NCBI RefSeq assembly: GCF_007164525.1
Contig: NZ_AP019791.1
Coordinates: 496,001-560,000 of the forward strand
Direction: 5' to 3'
Source: Rubrobacter xylanophilus
GTDB lineage: Bacteria > Actinomycetota > Rubrobacteria > Rubrobacterales > Rubrobacteraceae
DNA length: 64,000 nucleotides
The notes beneath the pieces are model-generated. The model had not been told where the DNA came from, ran no database searches, and was given only the letters and a program-made list of their open reading frames with translations. Shown piece by piece: positions 8,064 through 16,207 of the stretch. A program made the position numbers and the translations under genes. How positions within the stretch are numbered: position 1 is the first letter of the stretch; each line of letters opens with the position of its first letter.

Positions 8064-9470
8064 ATGAACAAGCTGGCGAGAGGGGGGCTGTTCCTCGGTG
8101 GGGCGGCCCTGGGAGCGATGGCACTCCGGAGGCTGCTTAACCCGCCGCCGCGCTACGCTCCGTGGGAGAAGCCGCGCTACCGGGACTTCGAGAAGAAGGT
8201 GCTCATCGTCGGTGGGGGCTTCGCCGGCTACACGGCGGCCAAGAGGCTGTGCGAGCTGGTGCGCGACCGGGACGACGTGGGCATCCTCGTGCTGGCCCGG
8301 GAGAACTACTTCACCTTCTGGCCCATAGTCCCCGAGATCGTCAGCAGCGACGTCGATGCCCACAACGTGGCCCAGCCCCTGCGGCGGGCGCTCATCACGG
8401 CGGGGGCGAGCTTCCGGAGGGCCAAGGTGAGGAAGGTCGCCCCCGAGCGCAACGTAGTGGTCGCCGACGGGGACATCGAGTTTCCCTACGACCAGCTCAT
8501 CGTTGCGGTCGGCGGACAGCCGAACTTTTTCGGCATCCCCGGGGTGGAGGAGCACGCCCTCAGCATGCGTGGGCTCTCGGATGCTGAGCAGATCCGCAAC
8601 CAGGTCATAGAGCGCTTCGAAGAGGTCTCCCTGATCCGGGGTGAGATCCCCGAGTCCAAGCTGACCTTCGTGGTCATCGGAGGTGGGGCCACCGGGGTGG
8701 AGGTTGCCTCCCAGATTCACACCCTAGTCCACGAGCACCTGGCCTCCGACTACCCCAACATAGACCCCAACCGGGTGAGGATCTACCTCGTCGAGGCCCT
8801 GCCGGAGATCCTGCAGGAGCTCGACCCGGCGCTGCGGCGGGCGGCCCGCAACCGGCTCTACCTCCAGCGGATAGAGGTGCTCACCGACACGCTGGCCGAG
8901 GAGGTCACCGCCGACCGGGTCAGGCTGAAGGGGGGTGGGGAGATCCTCTCGGAGAACGTGATCTGGACCGCCGGCAACCGGCCAAACGCCGTGATCCAGA
9001 GCCTCGGCCTGCCCTACGACGAGAAGAACGGCATAAAAGTGGACGAGTACCTGCGGGTGGAGGGATGCCGCAATATCTGGGCGATCGGCGACTGCGCCGC
9101 CATCCCGGACGTTCGGGAGGAGGGCAAGGTGGTGCCTCCCAACGCCCAGGCCGCCGTTCAGGAGGGCAAGACCGTCGCCCGCAACGTCCTGGCCACCCTC
9201 GACGGACGCGAGGACGTGTTGGAGAAGTTCGAGTACAAGCCGCTCGGGCAGCTGGTGGAGCTGGGAGGCGACTTCGCGGTGAACGAGGTCATGGGCGTGC
9301 GCTTCTCCGGGTTTCTCGCGGCGCTGTTCTGGAGGCTCGCCTACTTGGTGCGCCTCACCAGCCCCCAGAGCAAGGCGCGGGTGGCCGCGGACTGGATCGT
9401 CGGCTTCTTCCTGCGGCCCGCCGTCACCCAGGTCAGGGGAGCCAGAAACGAATCGGACGACCCCACTTGA
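8064..9470 (+). CDS. ndh: Type II NADH dehydrogenase (NDH-2), FAD-dependent
   Basis: 468 aa. Two Rossmann motifs are seen: VGGGFAGYTAA (about residues 49-59, FAD) and VIGGGATGVEVA (about 204-215, NADH), plus the C-terminal IWAIGDCAAI block that binds flavin and AQAAVQEGK. It oxidises NADH and reduces membrane quinone without pumping protons. The N-terminus has a short hydrophobic stretch and the C-terminus an amphipathic or hydrophobic tail (about residues 410-455) that would hold it on the inner membrane face. The upstream gap of about 100 nt has a GGGAGG ribosome-binding site. Confidence 0.92.
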   Translation: MNKLARGGLFLGGAALGAMALRRLLNPPPRYAPWEKPRYRDFEKKVLIVGGGFAGYTAAKRLCELVRDRDDVGILVLARENYFTFWPIVPEIVSSDVDAHNVAQPLRRALITAGASFRRAKVRKVAPERNVVVADGDIEFPYDQLIVAVGGQPNFFGIPGVEEHALSMRGLSDAEQIRNQVIERFEEVSLIRGEIPESKLTFVVIGGGATGVEVASQIHTLVHEHLASDYPNIDPNRVRIYLVEALPEILQELDPALRRAARNRLYLQRIEVLTDTLAEEVTADRVRLKGGGEILSENVIWTAGNRPNAVIQSLGLPYDEKNGIKVDEYLRVEGCRNIWAIGDCAAIPDVREEGKVVPPNAQAAVQEGKTVARNVLATLDGREDVLEKFEYKPLGQLVELGGDFAVNEVMGVRFSGFLAALFWRLAYLVRLTSPQSKARVAADWIVGFFLRPAVTQVRGARNESDDPT

Positions 9471-9542
9471 GGGCCACTGGCAAAGGTGCTAACTTAGCCG
9501 GCGGCGGGCATGGAAGATGACACTTGACGCGGGAGATCCCGG

Positions 9543-10109
9543 ATGACGCTAGCCAACCAGCTGACGCTGGCGCGCCTTGTGGCGATCGTACCGCTCATGA
9601 TCGCCCTGTACGTTCCTTTCCCGGGCAACCGTATCGTCGCTCTCCTGCTGTATGTCGCTGCCATCCTCACCGACTACTTCGACGGCATCGCCGCCCGGCG
9701 TTCCAACAAGGTTACGGGCTTCGGCAAGCTGATGGACTCCATCGCCGACAAGGCGCTCATCGTCTCGGTCTTCTTCGCGCTGGTTGATCTCGGGCTCATG
9801 GCCTCCTGGATGGCGGCCATCATGGTGATCCGGGAATTCGCCGTCACCGGGATGCGGATGGTGGCCCTGGAGGGCGGCGAGGTGATCGCCGCCAACCGCT
9901 GGGGCAAGGCGAAGATGAACGCCCAGAGCCTCGCGGTGTTCGTCCTCCTGCTGGGGTACACCGGCCTTTGGATGCCCGGGTTCCTGGTCGAGGTTGGCTG
10001 GTGGCTGATGGTGGTGGCCGTGATCCTCACGCTCATCTCGGGCTGGTCGTATCTGAAGGACACCCCGCGGATACTCTCCATCCAGTCCCGCCGGGATCAG
10101 AGGCTCTAG
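9543..10109 (+). CDS. pgsA: CDP-diacylglycerol--glycerol-3-phosphate 3-phosphatidyltransferase
   Basis: 188 aa. It starts with the family hallmark NQLTLARL and carries the CDP-alcohol transferase motif as DYFDGIAARR followed by GKLMDSIADK (about residues 43-67), supplying all Mg2+-binding aspartates. It makes phosphatidylglycerophosphate, the precursor of phosphatidylglycerol and cardiolipin. Four hydrophobic segments are visible and length is typical. A CDP-inositol acceptor is unlikely because the N-terminal region follows PgsA rather than phosphatidylinositol synthase. Confidence 0.88.
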   Translation: MTLANQLTLARLVAIVPLMIALYVPFPGNRIVALLLYVAAILTDYFDGIAARRSNKVTGFGKLMDSIADKALIVSVFFALVDLGLMASWMAAIMVIREFAVTGMRMVALEGGEVIAANRWGKAKMNAQSLAVFVLLLGYTGLWMPGFLVEVGWWLMVVAVILTLISGWSYLKDTPRILSIQSRRDQRL

Positions 10110-10157
10110 ACGCCCTCGAAAAACCGAGCGCCAAAACCTGTAGAATCGTCGCTTGTC

Positions 10158-11009
10158 ATGACCCAGGGCACCGACAGACGCCTGCTCGGTCCCGCCGAGG
10201 TGGAGGCGGTGCTGCGCCGGGCCGCCGAGTTCAACGCCCGCCGGTGGGCCACGCGCTCCGAGGGACACGCGGTGGCTCCCGAGGCGGTGGTGCGGGCGGC
10301 GGGGATGGCCGGAATACCGGAGGAGTGCGTCCGCCGGGCTCTGTGGGAGCTGGACGCCGAGCGGGCGGCCGACCCGCCCACGCTGGCCAGGAAGATCTAC
10401 GGCCCCTCCCGGATAAAGGTTCGCAGGGAGCTACCCCATCCGCGCGAGGCGGTGGAGGACCACCTGGAGTCGCTGGCCCGCCTCGAGCACGGTCTGAGGC
10501 TCAGGATGAAAAACCCCGGCGTGCTGGTCTGGGAGGCCGGGGGATCACTCGGTGCCGTCCGCCGGGCGCTGGATCTCTCGGGAGGGCACGCGCTGCTGAA
10601 GGCGCGCTCCGTCGAGCTGCGCGCCGAGGAGCCGGAGCGCGGGAGGTGCGTTGCCGCTCTCACCGCCGATGTCTCCGATCAGCGGGCCGAGTGCCTGACC
10701 CTGTCCGCCATCCTGGGGGTCACCCTGGCCATGCTCTTCGTTCTGGCCGGTTTCCAGAACGGCTTTTTCCTGCTCGGCGTTCTGCCGGCCTTCGCAGCGC
10801 CGGTTGCGGGCTTCAGGCTCTTCTACGTGCGCACCCGGGCCGAGGTATGGCGGCAGCTGGAGGCTCTGCTGGACGCCGCGGAGCAGGGCCCGCCGGAGGA
10901 GCAGCCTCCTCCCGACCGCACCGGCCGTCCGCCGGGGCACATCCAGGGGCTCGAGCCGATACCCCGTTTCTCCCCCAACCGGGGACGCGGCGGCACGGAG
11001 GACGCTTGA
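10158..11009 (+). CDS. Uncharacterised protein with two C-terminal membrane helices
   Basis: 283 aa, no function recognised. Residues 10-75 form a charged helical domain (VEAVLRRAAEFNARRW, then VVRAAGMAGIPEECVRRAL) that resembles small regulator N-termini. A central soluble part follows, then two hydrophobic helices at about 190-232, and a Pro-rich tail. A TAGAAT hexamer at 10141-10146 sits 11 nt before the ATG with no ribosome-binding site, suggesting an almost leaderless message. The PfpI gene follows 54 nt later. Confidence 0.7.
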   Translation: MTQGTDRRLLGPAEVEAVLRRAAEFNARRWATRSEGHAVAPEAVVRAAGMAGIPEECVRRALWELDAERAADPPTLARKIYGPSRIKVRRELPHPREAVEDHLESLARLEHGLRLRMKNPGVLVWEAGGSLGAVRRALDLSGGHALLKARSVELRAEEPERGRCVAALTADVSDQRAECLTLSAILGVTLAMLFVLAGFQNGFFLLGVLPAFAAPVAGFRLFYVRTRAEVWRQLEALLDAAEQGPPEEQPPPDRTGRPPGHIQGLEPIPRFSPNRGRGGTEDA

Positions 11010-11063
11010 TCTGCTAAAACTCTTTCTGCGTAGCGGCGATCCGTTCTGGCAGGAGGAGGTTGC

Positions 11064-11585
11064 GTGATGAGGCTGCGGGGTAAGAAGGTCGCGGTTCTGG
11101 TGGCCGAGGGCTTCGAGGATCTCGAGTACTGGGTGCCGCTGATGCGGCTGCGGGAGGAGGGGGCCGAGGTGGTCTCGGTCGGGCCGAGCCTGGATCCGGT
11201 GCGCGGCAAGAACGCCCTTCAGGCTCGCGCCGACGTGACCCCGGACCAGATCGACGCCTCCGAGCTCGCCGGCGTAGTCGTCCCCGGCGGCTGGGCTCCG
11301 GACAAGCTGCGGCGCTACCCGGAGATCACGGGCCTCGTCCGGCGGGTGCACGAGCGGGGTGGAATCGTGGGGATCATCTGCCACGGCGGGCTGGTGGCGA
11401 TCTCCGCCCGGATCGTGGAGGGCGTGCGGGCCACGGGTTCGCTGGGCATCAAGGACGACCTGGAGAACGCCGGCGCCGTCTGGGTGGACAAGCCGGCCTT
11501 CCGGGAGGGGAATTTGGTCTGGGGCCGGGTGGTGCCGGACATCCCGGACTTCTGCCGGGAGCTGATCTCCGCCCTCGCCGACTGA
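11064..11585 (+). CDS. DJ-1/PfpI-family class I glutamine amidotransferase-like protein
   Basis: 173 aa. The fold markers are VAVLVAEGFEDLEYWVPL near the N-terminus, VVVPGGWAPDKLR in the middle and the nucleophile elbow IICHGGL (Cys about residue 109). A glutamate at the end of the AEGFED motif matches the Cys-modulating residue. Relatives are stress-induced deglycases, chaperones or peptidases; which activity applies is unknown. GTG 11064 and ATG 11067 are both possible starts after AGGAGGAGG (11051-11059). Confidence 0.88.
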   Translation: MMRLRGKKVAVLVAEGFEDLEYWVPLMRLREEGAEVVSVGPSLDPVRGKNALQARADVTPDQIDASELAGVVVPGGWAPDKLRRYPEITGLVRRVHERGGIVGIICHGGLVAISARIVEGVRATGSLGIKDDLENAGAVWVDKPAFREGNLVWGRVVPDIPDFCRELISALAD

Positions 11586-11629
11586 GGCGCCCGGGGAGAC
11601 CGCCGCGCCGGCGGTAGTAGAATGAGGGT

Positions 11630-12073
11630 ATGAAGAGCCTCGGCGCAGTGGTCCTGGGAGTGCTCCTGGCGCTCCTGCTGGGCCTTCTGCTGGTGTTCGG
11701 GATCTTCGCCCCGGTGCTCACGGCCGTCTTTGGCCTGCAGGGCGGGGTGGACACGCTGGGGGCCACGGGGCTTCCCACCGTGCTGGTCGCCTTTTCGGCC
11801 GCCTTCGGCTTCTACTTCGGTGGGATGGCCGCAGGCTACTACGCTCCCGCCCGCCGGCGGTTGCACGGCGTGGCGGTTCCTGCGGTGGCCTTCGTTATCT
11901 CGCCGGTGGTGAACCTGCTCTCCGGCGATGGCGCCTTCCCCGGCGTGGGCACGGCCTGGGCGGCGCTGGTGGTCGTGGCCGTGCTGGCCCTCTCCTTCGG
12001 GGCCTCCTACGTCGGGGCCCGCCGCGGGGAGGCCCTCTACCACTACCACGAGAAGCTCAGGCGCCGCCGCTAG
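11630..12073 (+). CDS. Small four-helix membrane protein
   Basis: 147 aa with four hydrophobic segments (about residues 3-28, 45-68, 76-96, 105-128) and an Arg-rich end. No family recognised. TAGAAT at 11618-11623 lies 6 nt before the ATG, the spacing expected for a transcript starting at the start codon itself. The TAG stop shares the tetranucleotide CTAG (12070-12073) with the stop of the convergent coiled-coil gene. Confidence 0.7.
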   Translation: MKSLGAVVLGVLLALLLGLLLVFGIFAPVLTAVFGLQGGVDTLGATGLPTVLVAFSAAFGFYFGGMAAGYYAPARRRLHGVAVPAVAFVISPVVNLLSGDGAFPGVGTAWAALVVVAVLALSFGASYVGARRGEALYHYHEKLRRRR

Positions 12074-13728
12074 CGGGCCTGCACCCCCAGCATGAGGCGG
12101 CCGCGAGCATCCACCCGGGCGTTGGGCTGGTTTTCGGGGGGCTTCAGGTCTTCCGGCGAGTCGCCGGTCCCGATGAGGTAGACCCGGGGTTCCTCTACCC
12201 CTTCGGTCGGGTCCGAGACGTAGCGTCGCCAGCCGATCTCCTCCCAGACGAAGGTCAGGACCGGCTTGCCGCCGTTCTCTTCGTCTATCCGGGCGTGTGC
12301 CCGTGGCAGCCCGAGTGCTTTGGAGATGGAGGCTACGGCCCGGGAGTGTTCGCTGGCGTTGAAGAGGGCTATGCCCTCCCGCAGCCGCTGCTCGGGCTCG
12401 GAGAGCCGCCGCAACTTGTCCAGGGCCCTCTCGAGCTCCTCGGCGTTGCGCCGCCCCTCTTCGCGGGCCGTTGCCAGCTCCTCCTGCAGGCTCTCGATCC
12501 GTTCCTCAGCCAGCAGCTTTTCCGCCTCCAGCTCCTGCAGTCTCTGCCGCAGCTCTTCGTCGGGTTCGGCACTCGGGGTCGGAACGAGGGGCTCCCTGCG
12601 GGCCTCGAGCCTGCCCCGGAGCTCCACGAGCTCGTCCTCGAGCCGCTTCCTAAGGCTCTCCGACTCCTTGAGGGCATCCTCCAGATCCGAGATCCGGTGC
12701 TCCAGCCGGGAGATCTCCTCCCCGAAGCGGGCGACGACCCGCTCCAGGTTCTCCTCATTCTCTTTCCTACCGGCGAGCCGCTCGGCCTCCAGCTCCTTCA
12801 GGCGTGCGGTGTAGGCCCGCCGCTCGGCCTCCCGCCGGCTCTGCAGCTCCTCCAGATGCTCCTGCAGGGCCCAGGTCTCCTGCTTGCGCCGCTCATCCTC
12901 GGCCGCGAGCCGCTCCTCGTAGGTGCGTCGGAGCTGGAGCACCTCCTTCGCGTGACGCTCCCTGAGCGCCCGGTTGTCCGCCTCCTTCTGGGCCTTGAGC
13001 GCGGAGATCTTACGCTCGGCTTCGGCCCTAACCTCTTCGAGCTTGGCGGCGTGGGCCCGCTTGAGCTCCCGCTCCCGCTCCTCGGCGAGGCGTTTGATCT
13101 CGCGCAGCGCCTCCCGCCGCTCTTCCTCGGCGCGCTCTTCCTGCTGCCGCAGCCGTTCGCGCAGGGCCTCTATCTCGGCCTGCTGCGATTCGATCACCAC
13201 CTGGTAGTCGCGCTGGAGGTCCAGCTCCCGCCTCGCGGAGGCGCTGCGCAGTGCGTGCAGGGCGTCTTCGTGCTGGCGCTCGCGCCGCGCCCGCTCCTCT
13301 TTCAGCCGCCGCCCGAACTCCCCGCGCAGTGAGCTCTCGAGGTCGTTCCTCTCTCGCTCCGCCCGCCGCCTTAGTTCCTCCAGCTCCCGCCGGTGGCGCT
13401 CTTCCTGTTCCCGGTAGGCCCTGCGCAGCTCCTCCTCCCATTGTTTGGAGGAGTTCCGCAGTGATTCCAGTTCCTCCCGGTGTTGCGCTTCCGAGGCCTC
13501 CCGCTCGCGGCGCATCTCCTCCCGGATCTCCCGGAGCTCCCGCTCCTTCTCCTCCAGCGCCCGCCCCCGGGCGGAGACTTCCTGTTGGGCGGCCCGGAGC
13601 GCCAGCCGGGCCTCCTCGAGGTCGTGGCGCAGCCGCGCCACCTCCTCCTCGAGGCTCTCTATGAGAGCGCCCGCGGCCTCCAGCTGGCTCGCGAGGGCGC
13701 CTACTGGATCGCCGGGTTCAGGGCTCAC
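12070..13728 (-). CDS. Long coiled-coil protein with conserved C-terminal globular domain
   Basis: 552 aa from a GTG at 13728 with AGGGGA just upstream. Residues about 8-430 are almost uninterrupted heptad-type coiled coil, very rich in Glu, Arg, Leu and Ala. The last 110 residues are different: LREGIALFNASEHSRAVASI and VWEEIGWRRYV suggest a compact mixed alpha/beta domain. No membrane segment or signal peptide is seen. A structural, chromosome-associated or scaffold role is possible, but I do not assign one. Composition alone makes SMC-like search hits misleading. Confidence 0.75.
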   Translation of the reverse strand: MSPEPGDPVGALASQLEAAGALIESLEEEVARLRHDLEEARLALRAAQQEVSARGRALEEKERELREIREEMRREREASEAQHREELESLRNSSKQWEEELRRAYREQEERHRRELEELRRRAERERNDLESSLRGEFGRRLKEERARRERQHEDALHALRSASARRELDLQRDYQVVIESQQAEIEALRERLRQQEERAEEERREALREIKRLAEERERELKRAHAAKLEEVRAEAERKISALKAQKEADNRALRERHAKEVLQLRRTYEERLAAEDERRKQETWALQEHLEELQSRREAERRAYTARLKELEAERLAGRKENEENLERVVARFGEEISRLEHRISDLEDALKESESLRKRLEDELVELRGRLEARREPLVPTPSAEPDEELRQRLQELEAEKLLAEERIESLQEELATAREEGRRNAEELERALDKLRRLSEPEQRLREGIALFNASEHSRAVASISKALGLPRAHARIDEENGGKPVLTFVWEEIGWRRYVSDPTEGVEEPRVYLIGTGDSPEDLKPPENQPNARVDARGRLMLGVQAR

Positions 13729-13815
13729 CGCTTCCCCTCTCGAAATCCATCCCTCGCCAGAGAGAAGTGTAGTAGTGCGTCCGGATCAGGGTAAACCCTT
13801 CCATACCCCGGGTAA

Positions 13816-13837
13816 AGGCCCCCGGAGAGAGGGGCCT
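13816..13837 (-). terminator. Probable terminator after the Fur/small-protein operon
   Basis: AGGCCCC (13816-13822) pairs with GGGGCCT (13831-13837) around an 8-nt loop. On the minus strand it follows the stop of the 59-aa gene by 6 nt and is followed by TTTACC, a short U-containing tail. The stem is fully G/C-rich, so it should be stable at high temperature. Confidence 0.5.
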
Positions 13838-13843
13838 GTAGAT

Positions 13844-14023
13844 CTAGTCCTCGAACAGCCGCAAAGAACCGGTGAAGAGCCCCCGGAACTCCTCTCCGCC
13901 CGATTCCTCGGCCCGCCGCCTCAGGAACTCCTCGAAAATTTGCACGGCATGACGGGCCTGCTCCTCATCTAGCCCGGCCCTCTCCCGCAGCTCCTTCTCC
14001 AGATCCCTGCGGCTCCTACCCAT
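13844..14023 (-). CDS. 59-residue acidic helical protein co-translated with the Fur regulator
   Basis: A short gene starting at ATG 14023 and ending TAG 13844-13846. It reads MGRSRRDLEKELRERAGL and continues as a charged helix with aromatic spacing (FEEFLRRR, FRGLFTGSLRLFED). Its ATG overlaps the stop of the upstream Fur gene by 8 nt, the arrangement of translational coupling, and it is followed by a terminator. Codon use fits the genome. Function unknown; a small partner or modulator of the regulator is an inference from coupling only. Confidence 0.6.
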   Translation of the reverse strand: MGRSRRDLEKELRERAGLDEEQARHAVQIFEEFLRRRAEESGGEEFRGLFTGSLRLFED

Positions 14024-14444
14024 CCTGACAGGCGGGACAGATTCCCTCTAACAGCATCGTCGCCCGCGTTACCCTGTAGGGGGTGTTTTCCTGGATGCGA
14101 GATTCAAGGTCGCCCAGATCCACACCCGACACCTCCTCGACCCGTCCGCAGCGGATGCAGCGGATGTCCAGGTGCGGCTCGACGTTCAGGTCGTAGCGGG
14201 TGGGTGACTCCGACCAGTGCTTGGACTCTACGACCCCTATCTCCTCCAGAACCGAGAGGGCCTGGTAGACGGTGCCCAGGGCGACCCGCGGGTTCTTTCT
14301 CTTCACCAGGAGGTAGACGTCCTCCGCCGAGGGGTGTCCCTCCGCCTCCTTGAGGGCCTCGAGCACCGCCCGGCGCTGCGAGGTGAGGGTGTAGCCCGAC
14401 CGGCGGAACTTCTCCCGGATGTTTTCTTCGAGCCTCTCGGTCAT
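14016..14444 (-). CDS. Fur-family transcriptional regulator (PerR/Fur-like)
   Basis: 142 aa from ATG 14444; an upstream GTG would add 13 residues without a ribosome-binding site. The winged helix occupies residues about 5-80 (LTSQRRAVLEAL, then GTVYQALSVLEEIGV). The C-terminal half carries the structural zinc cysteines as RCIRCG and GICPACQ and metal-ligand histidines in EPHLDIRC. Such proteins repress iron, zinc or peroxide genes with a bound metal. It is divergent from sppA and coupled to a 59-aa gene. The metal cannot be decided from sequence. Confidence 0.88.
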   Translation of the reverse strand: MTERLEENIREKFRRSGYTLTSQRRAVLEALKEAEGHPSAEDVYLLVKRKNPRVALGTVYQALSVLEEIGVVESKHWSESPTRYDLNVEPHLDIRCIRCGRVEEVSGVDLGDLESRIQENTPYRVTRATMLLEGICPACQDG

Positions 14445-14532
14445 GCAAAAATCCTGCCAACCAATAACGGTTCCTGTTTCCACAACGAGTTTACCATACC
14501 GGCCCTGCCGAGCGCTGGTGTACCATTACGGG

Positions 14533-16182
14533 GTGTCCGTTGCGACCGATTCCCTGAAGAGCCTGCGCCGCCTGCTCGGAAACGTCCGGGCTCGCCTGCT
14601 CGGTCGCCCGCCGGGCTATGTCTGGCTTGAGGTCTCCGGGGACCTGCCGGAGTTCTCGCCGCGCCTCGGGCTTCTTCGCCGGCGACTCGCGCCGTTCCCG
14701 GCCGGGCCGAGCCTGGAAGCGCTGCGGGGGGCGCTCGAGGCCGTGCTGTACGACGGGCGTCCCGCGGGGGTGGTGCTCGGGATCCGGGGCCTCGGTGCCG
14801 GGTGGGCGTCTCTGGAGGAGCTGCGGGGCGAGCTCCTGCGGTTCCGGGAGGCGGGTGGGAGGGTCGTGGCCTATCTGGGCGAGGATGTCGACAGCCGGGC
14901 GTACTACCTGGCGTGCGCCGCGGACGAGGTGCTCGCTGCTCCCCTGGCCACGCTGGTCCTGACCGGTCTCAGGAGCCGGGTGGTCTTCGTCCGGGAGGCG
15001 CTGGAGCGGGTTGGTCTGCGGGCCGAGGTGCTCGCGGTCTCGCCCTACAAGTCCGCCTACGACGCCCTCTCCCGCACCGGTTTCTCCCGGGAGGCCCGGG
15101 AGCAGGCCGAGCGGTTGCTCGATGAGCGGTTCGCGGAGCTGCTGGAGGCCGTGTCGGGATCCCGGGGGATCCCGGGGGAAGCGGTGCGCAGGCTCGTGGA
15201 CCGGGCGCCACTGCCGGCCCGGGAGGCGCTCGAGGCCGGGCTGCTCGACGGGGTGTGCTACGAGGACGAGCTCCCGGAGCGCCTCGGAGGGGTGCGGGTT
15301 GCGAGGTGGGGGGAGGCTCGCCGCTCTATCCGGGTGCCGCCCGAGAGGCCGCGCCGGAGGAGGGTGGGGCTCGTCAGCGTCTCCGGACTCATCGTGCGGG
15401 GCAGGAGCCGGTCCCTGCCCATGCCCCTCCCGTTCTTCGGAGGGGAGCAGGCCGGGGCGGATTCGGTCTCGGCGGCGCTGCGGGCCGCCGAGAGGGACCG
15501 GTGGGTCGCGGCGGTTTTGCTGCACGTGGAGTCGCGCGGCGGGGACGCGCTGGCGTCCGATCTGATCTGGCGGGAGGTCGCCCGCCTGCGGCGCCGCAAG
15601 CCGGTGGTGGTCCTCATGGGTAACTTCGCGGCCTCCGGAGGCTACTACGTCGGGGCCGCCGCCGACCGCATCGTCGCCCGCCGCAACACCCTGACCGGCT
15701 CGGTGGGGGTGGTGCTGGTGCGTCCGGTGGCGAGCGGGCTCTACGGGCGGCTGGGGCTGCGCCCCGAGGCGCTGCAGCGGGGGGCGAACGCGGGGATCAT
15801 GGACCCGGCCACGGAGCCGGGGCCGGGTGAGCTGGAGGCGCTCCGGCGCCAGCTGGAGTACGCCTACCGGGAGTTCCGGATGAGGGTCGCCGGGGGGCGC
15901 GGCATCCCCCCGGAGCGGCTGGAGCGGCTCGCCGGGGGACGGGTCTGGACCGGGGAGGAGGCCCGGAGAGCGGGGCTCGTGGACGGGACCGGCGGGTTCC
16001 GGGAGGCCCTGAGGCTCGCCGGGGAGCTCGGCGGGGTCCGGGTGGACGGCCCGGGGGCCGTGGTCCGGCTCTCCCCGCGTGGAAGCCCTCCCGCGCCGCT
16101 GCCGGCCCGCGACCAGGAGGGGGCTCCGCCCCTGAGCGTCGGGCCCTGGGCGATAATGCCCTATGACGTCTGCGATATCTGA
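14533..16182 (+). CDS. sppA: Signal peptide peptidase SppA, 67K-type tandem protease
   Basis: 549 aa containing two ClpP/crotonase-like repeats. The N-terminal repeat provides the general base lysine in SPYKSAYDALSRTG. The C-terminal repeat provides the serine nucleophile in NFAASGGYYVGAAAD. Together they form the Ser-Lys dyad of SppA, which degrades released signal peptides or membrane fragments. No N-terminal membrane anchor is obvious, unlike the E. coli enzyme. TACCAT (14521-14526) lies 6 nt before GTG 14533 with no ribosome-binding site, so a leaderless start is likely; GTG 14518 is an alternative. The MFS exporter follows after 25 nt. Confidence 0.87.
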   Translation: MSVATDSLKSLRRLLGNVRARLLGRPPGYVWLEVSGDLPEFSPRLGLLRRRLAPFPAGPSLEALRGALEAVLYDGRPAGVVLGIRGLGAGWASLEELRGELLRFREAGGRVVAYLGEDVDSRAYYLACAADEVLAAPLATLVLTGLRSRVVFVREALERVGLRAEVLAVSPYKSAYDALSRTGFSREAREQAERLLDERFAELLEAVSGSRGIPGEAVRRLVDRAPLPAREALEAGLLDGVCYEDELPERLGGVRVARWGEARRSIRVPPERPRRRRVGLVSVSGLIVRGRSRSLPMPLPFFGGEQAGADSVSAALRAAERDRWVAAVLLHVESRGGDALASDLIWREVARLRRRKPVVVLMGNFAASGGYYVGAAADRIVARRNTLTGSVGVVLVRPVASGLYGRLGLRPEALQRGANAGIMDPATEPGPGELEALRRQLEYAYREFRMRVAGGRGIPPERLERLAGGRVWTGEEARRAGLVDGTGGFREALRLAGELGGVRVDGPGAVVRLSPRGSPPAPLPARDQEGAPPLSVGPWAIMPYDVCDI

Positions 16183-16207
16183 AGGTTTTTCTCGGGAGGA
16201 AACGGTT

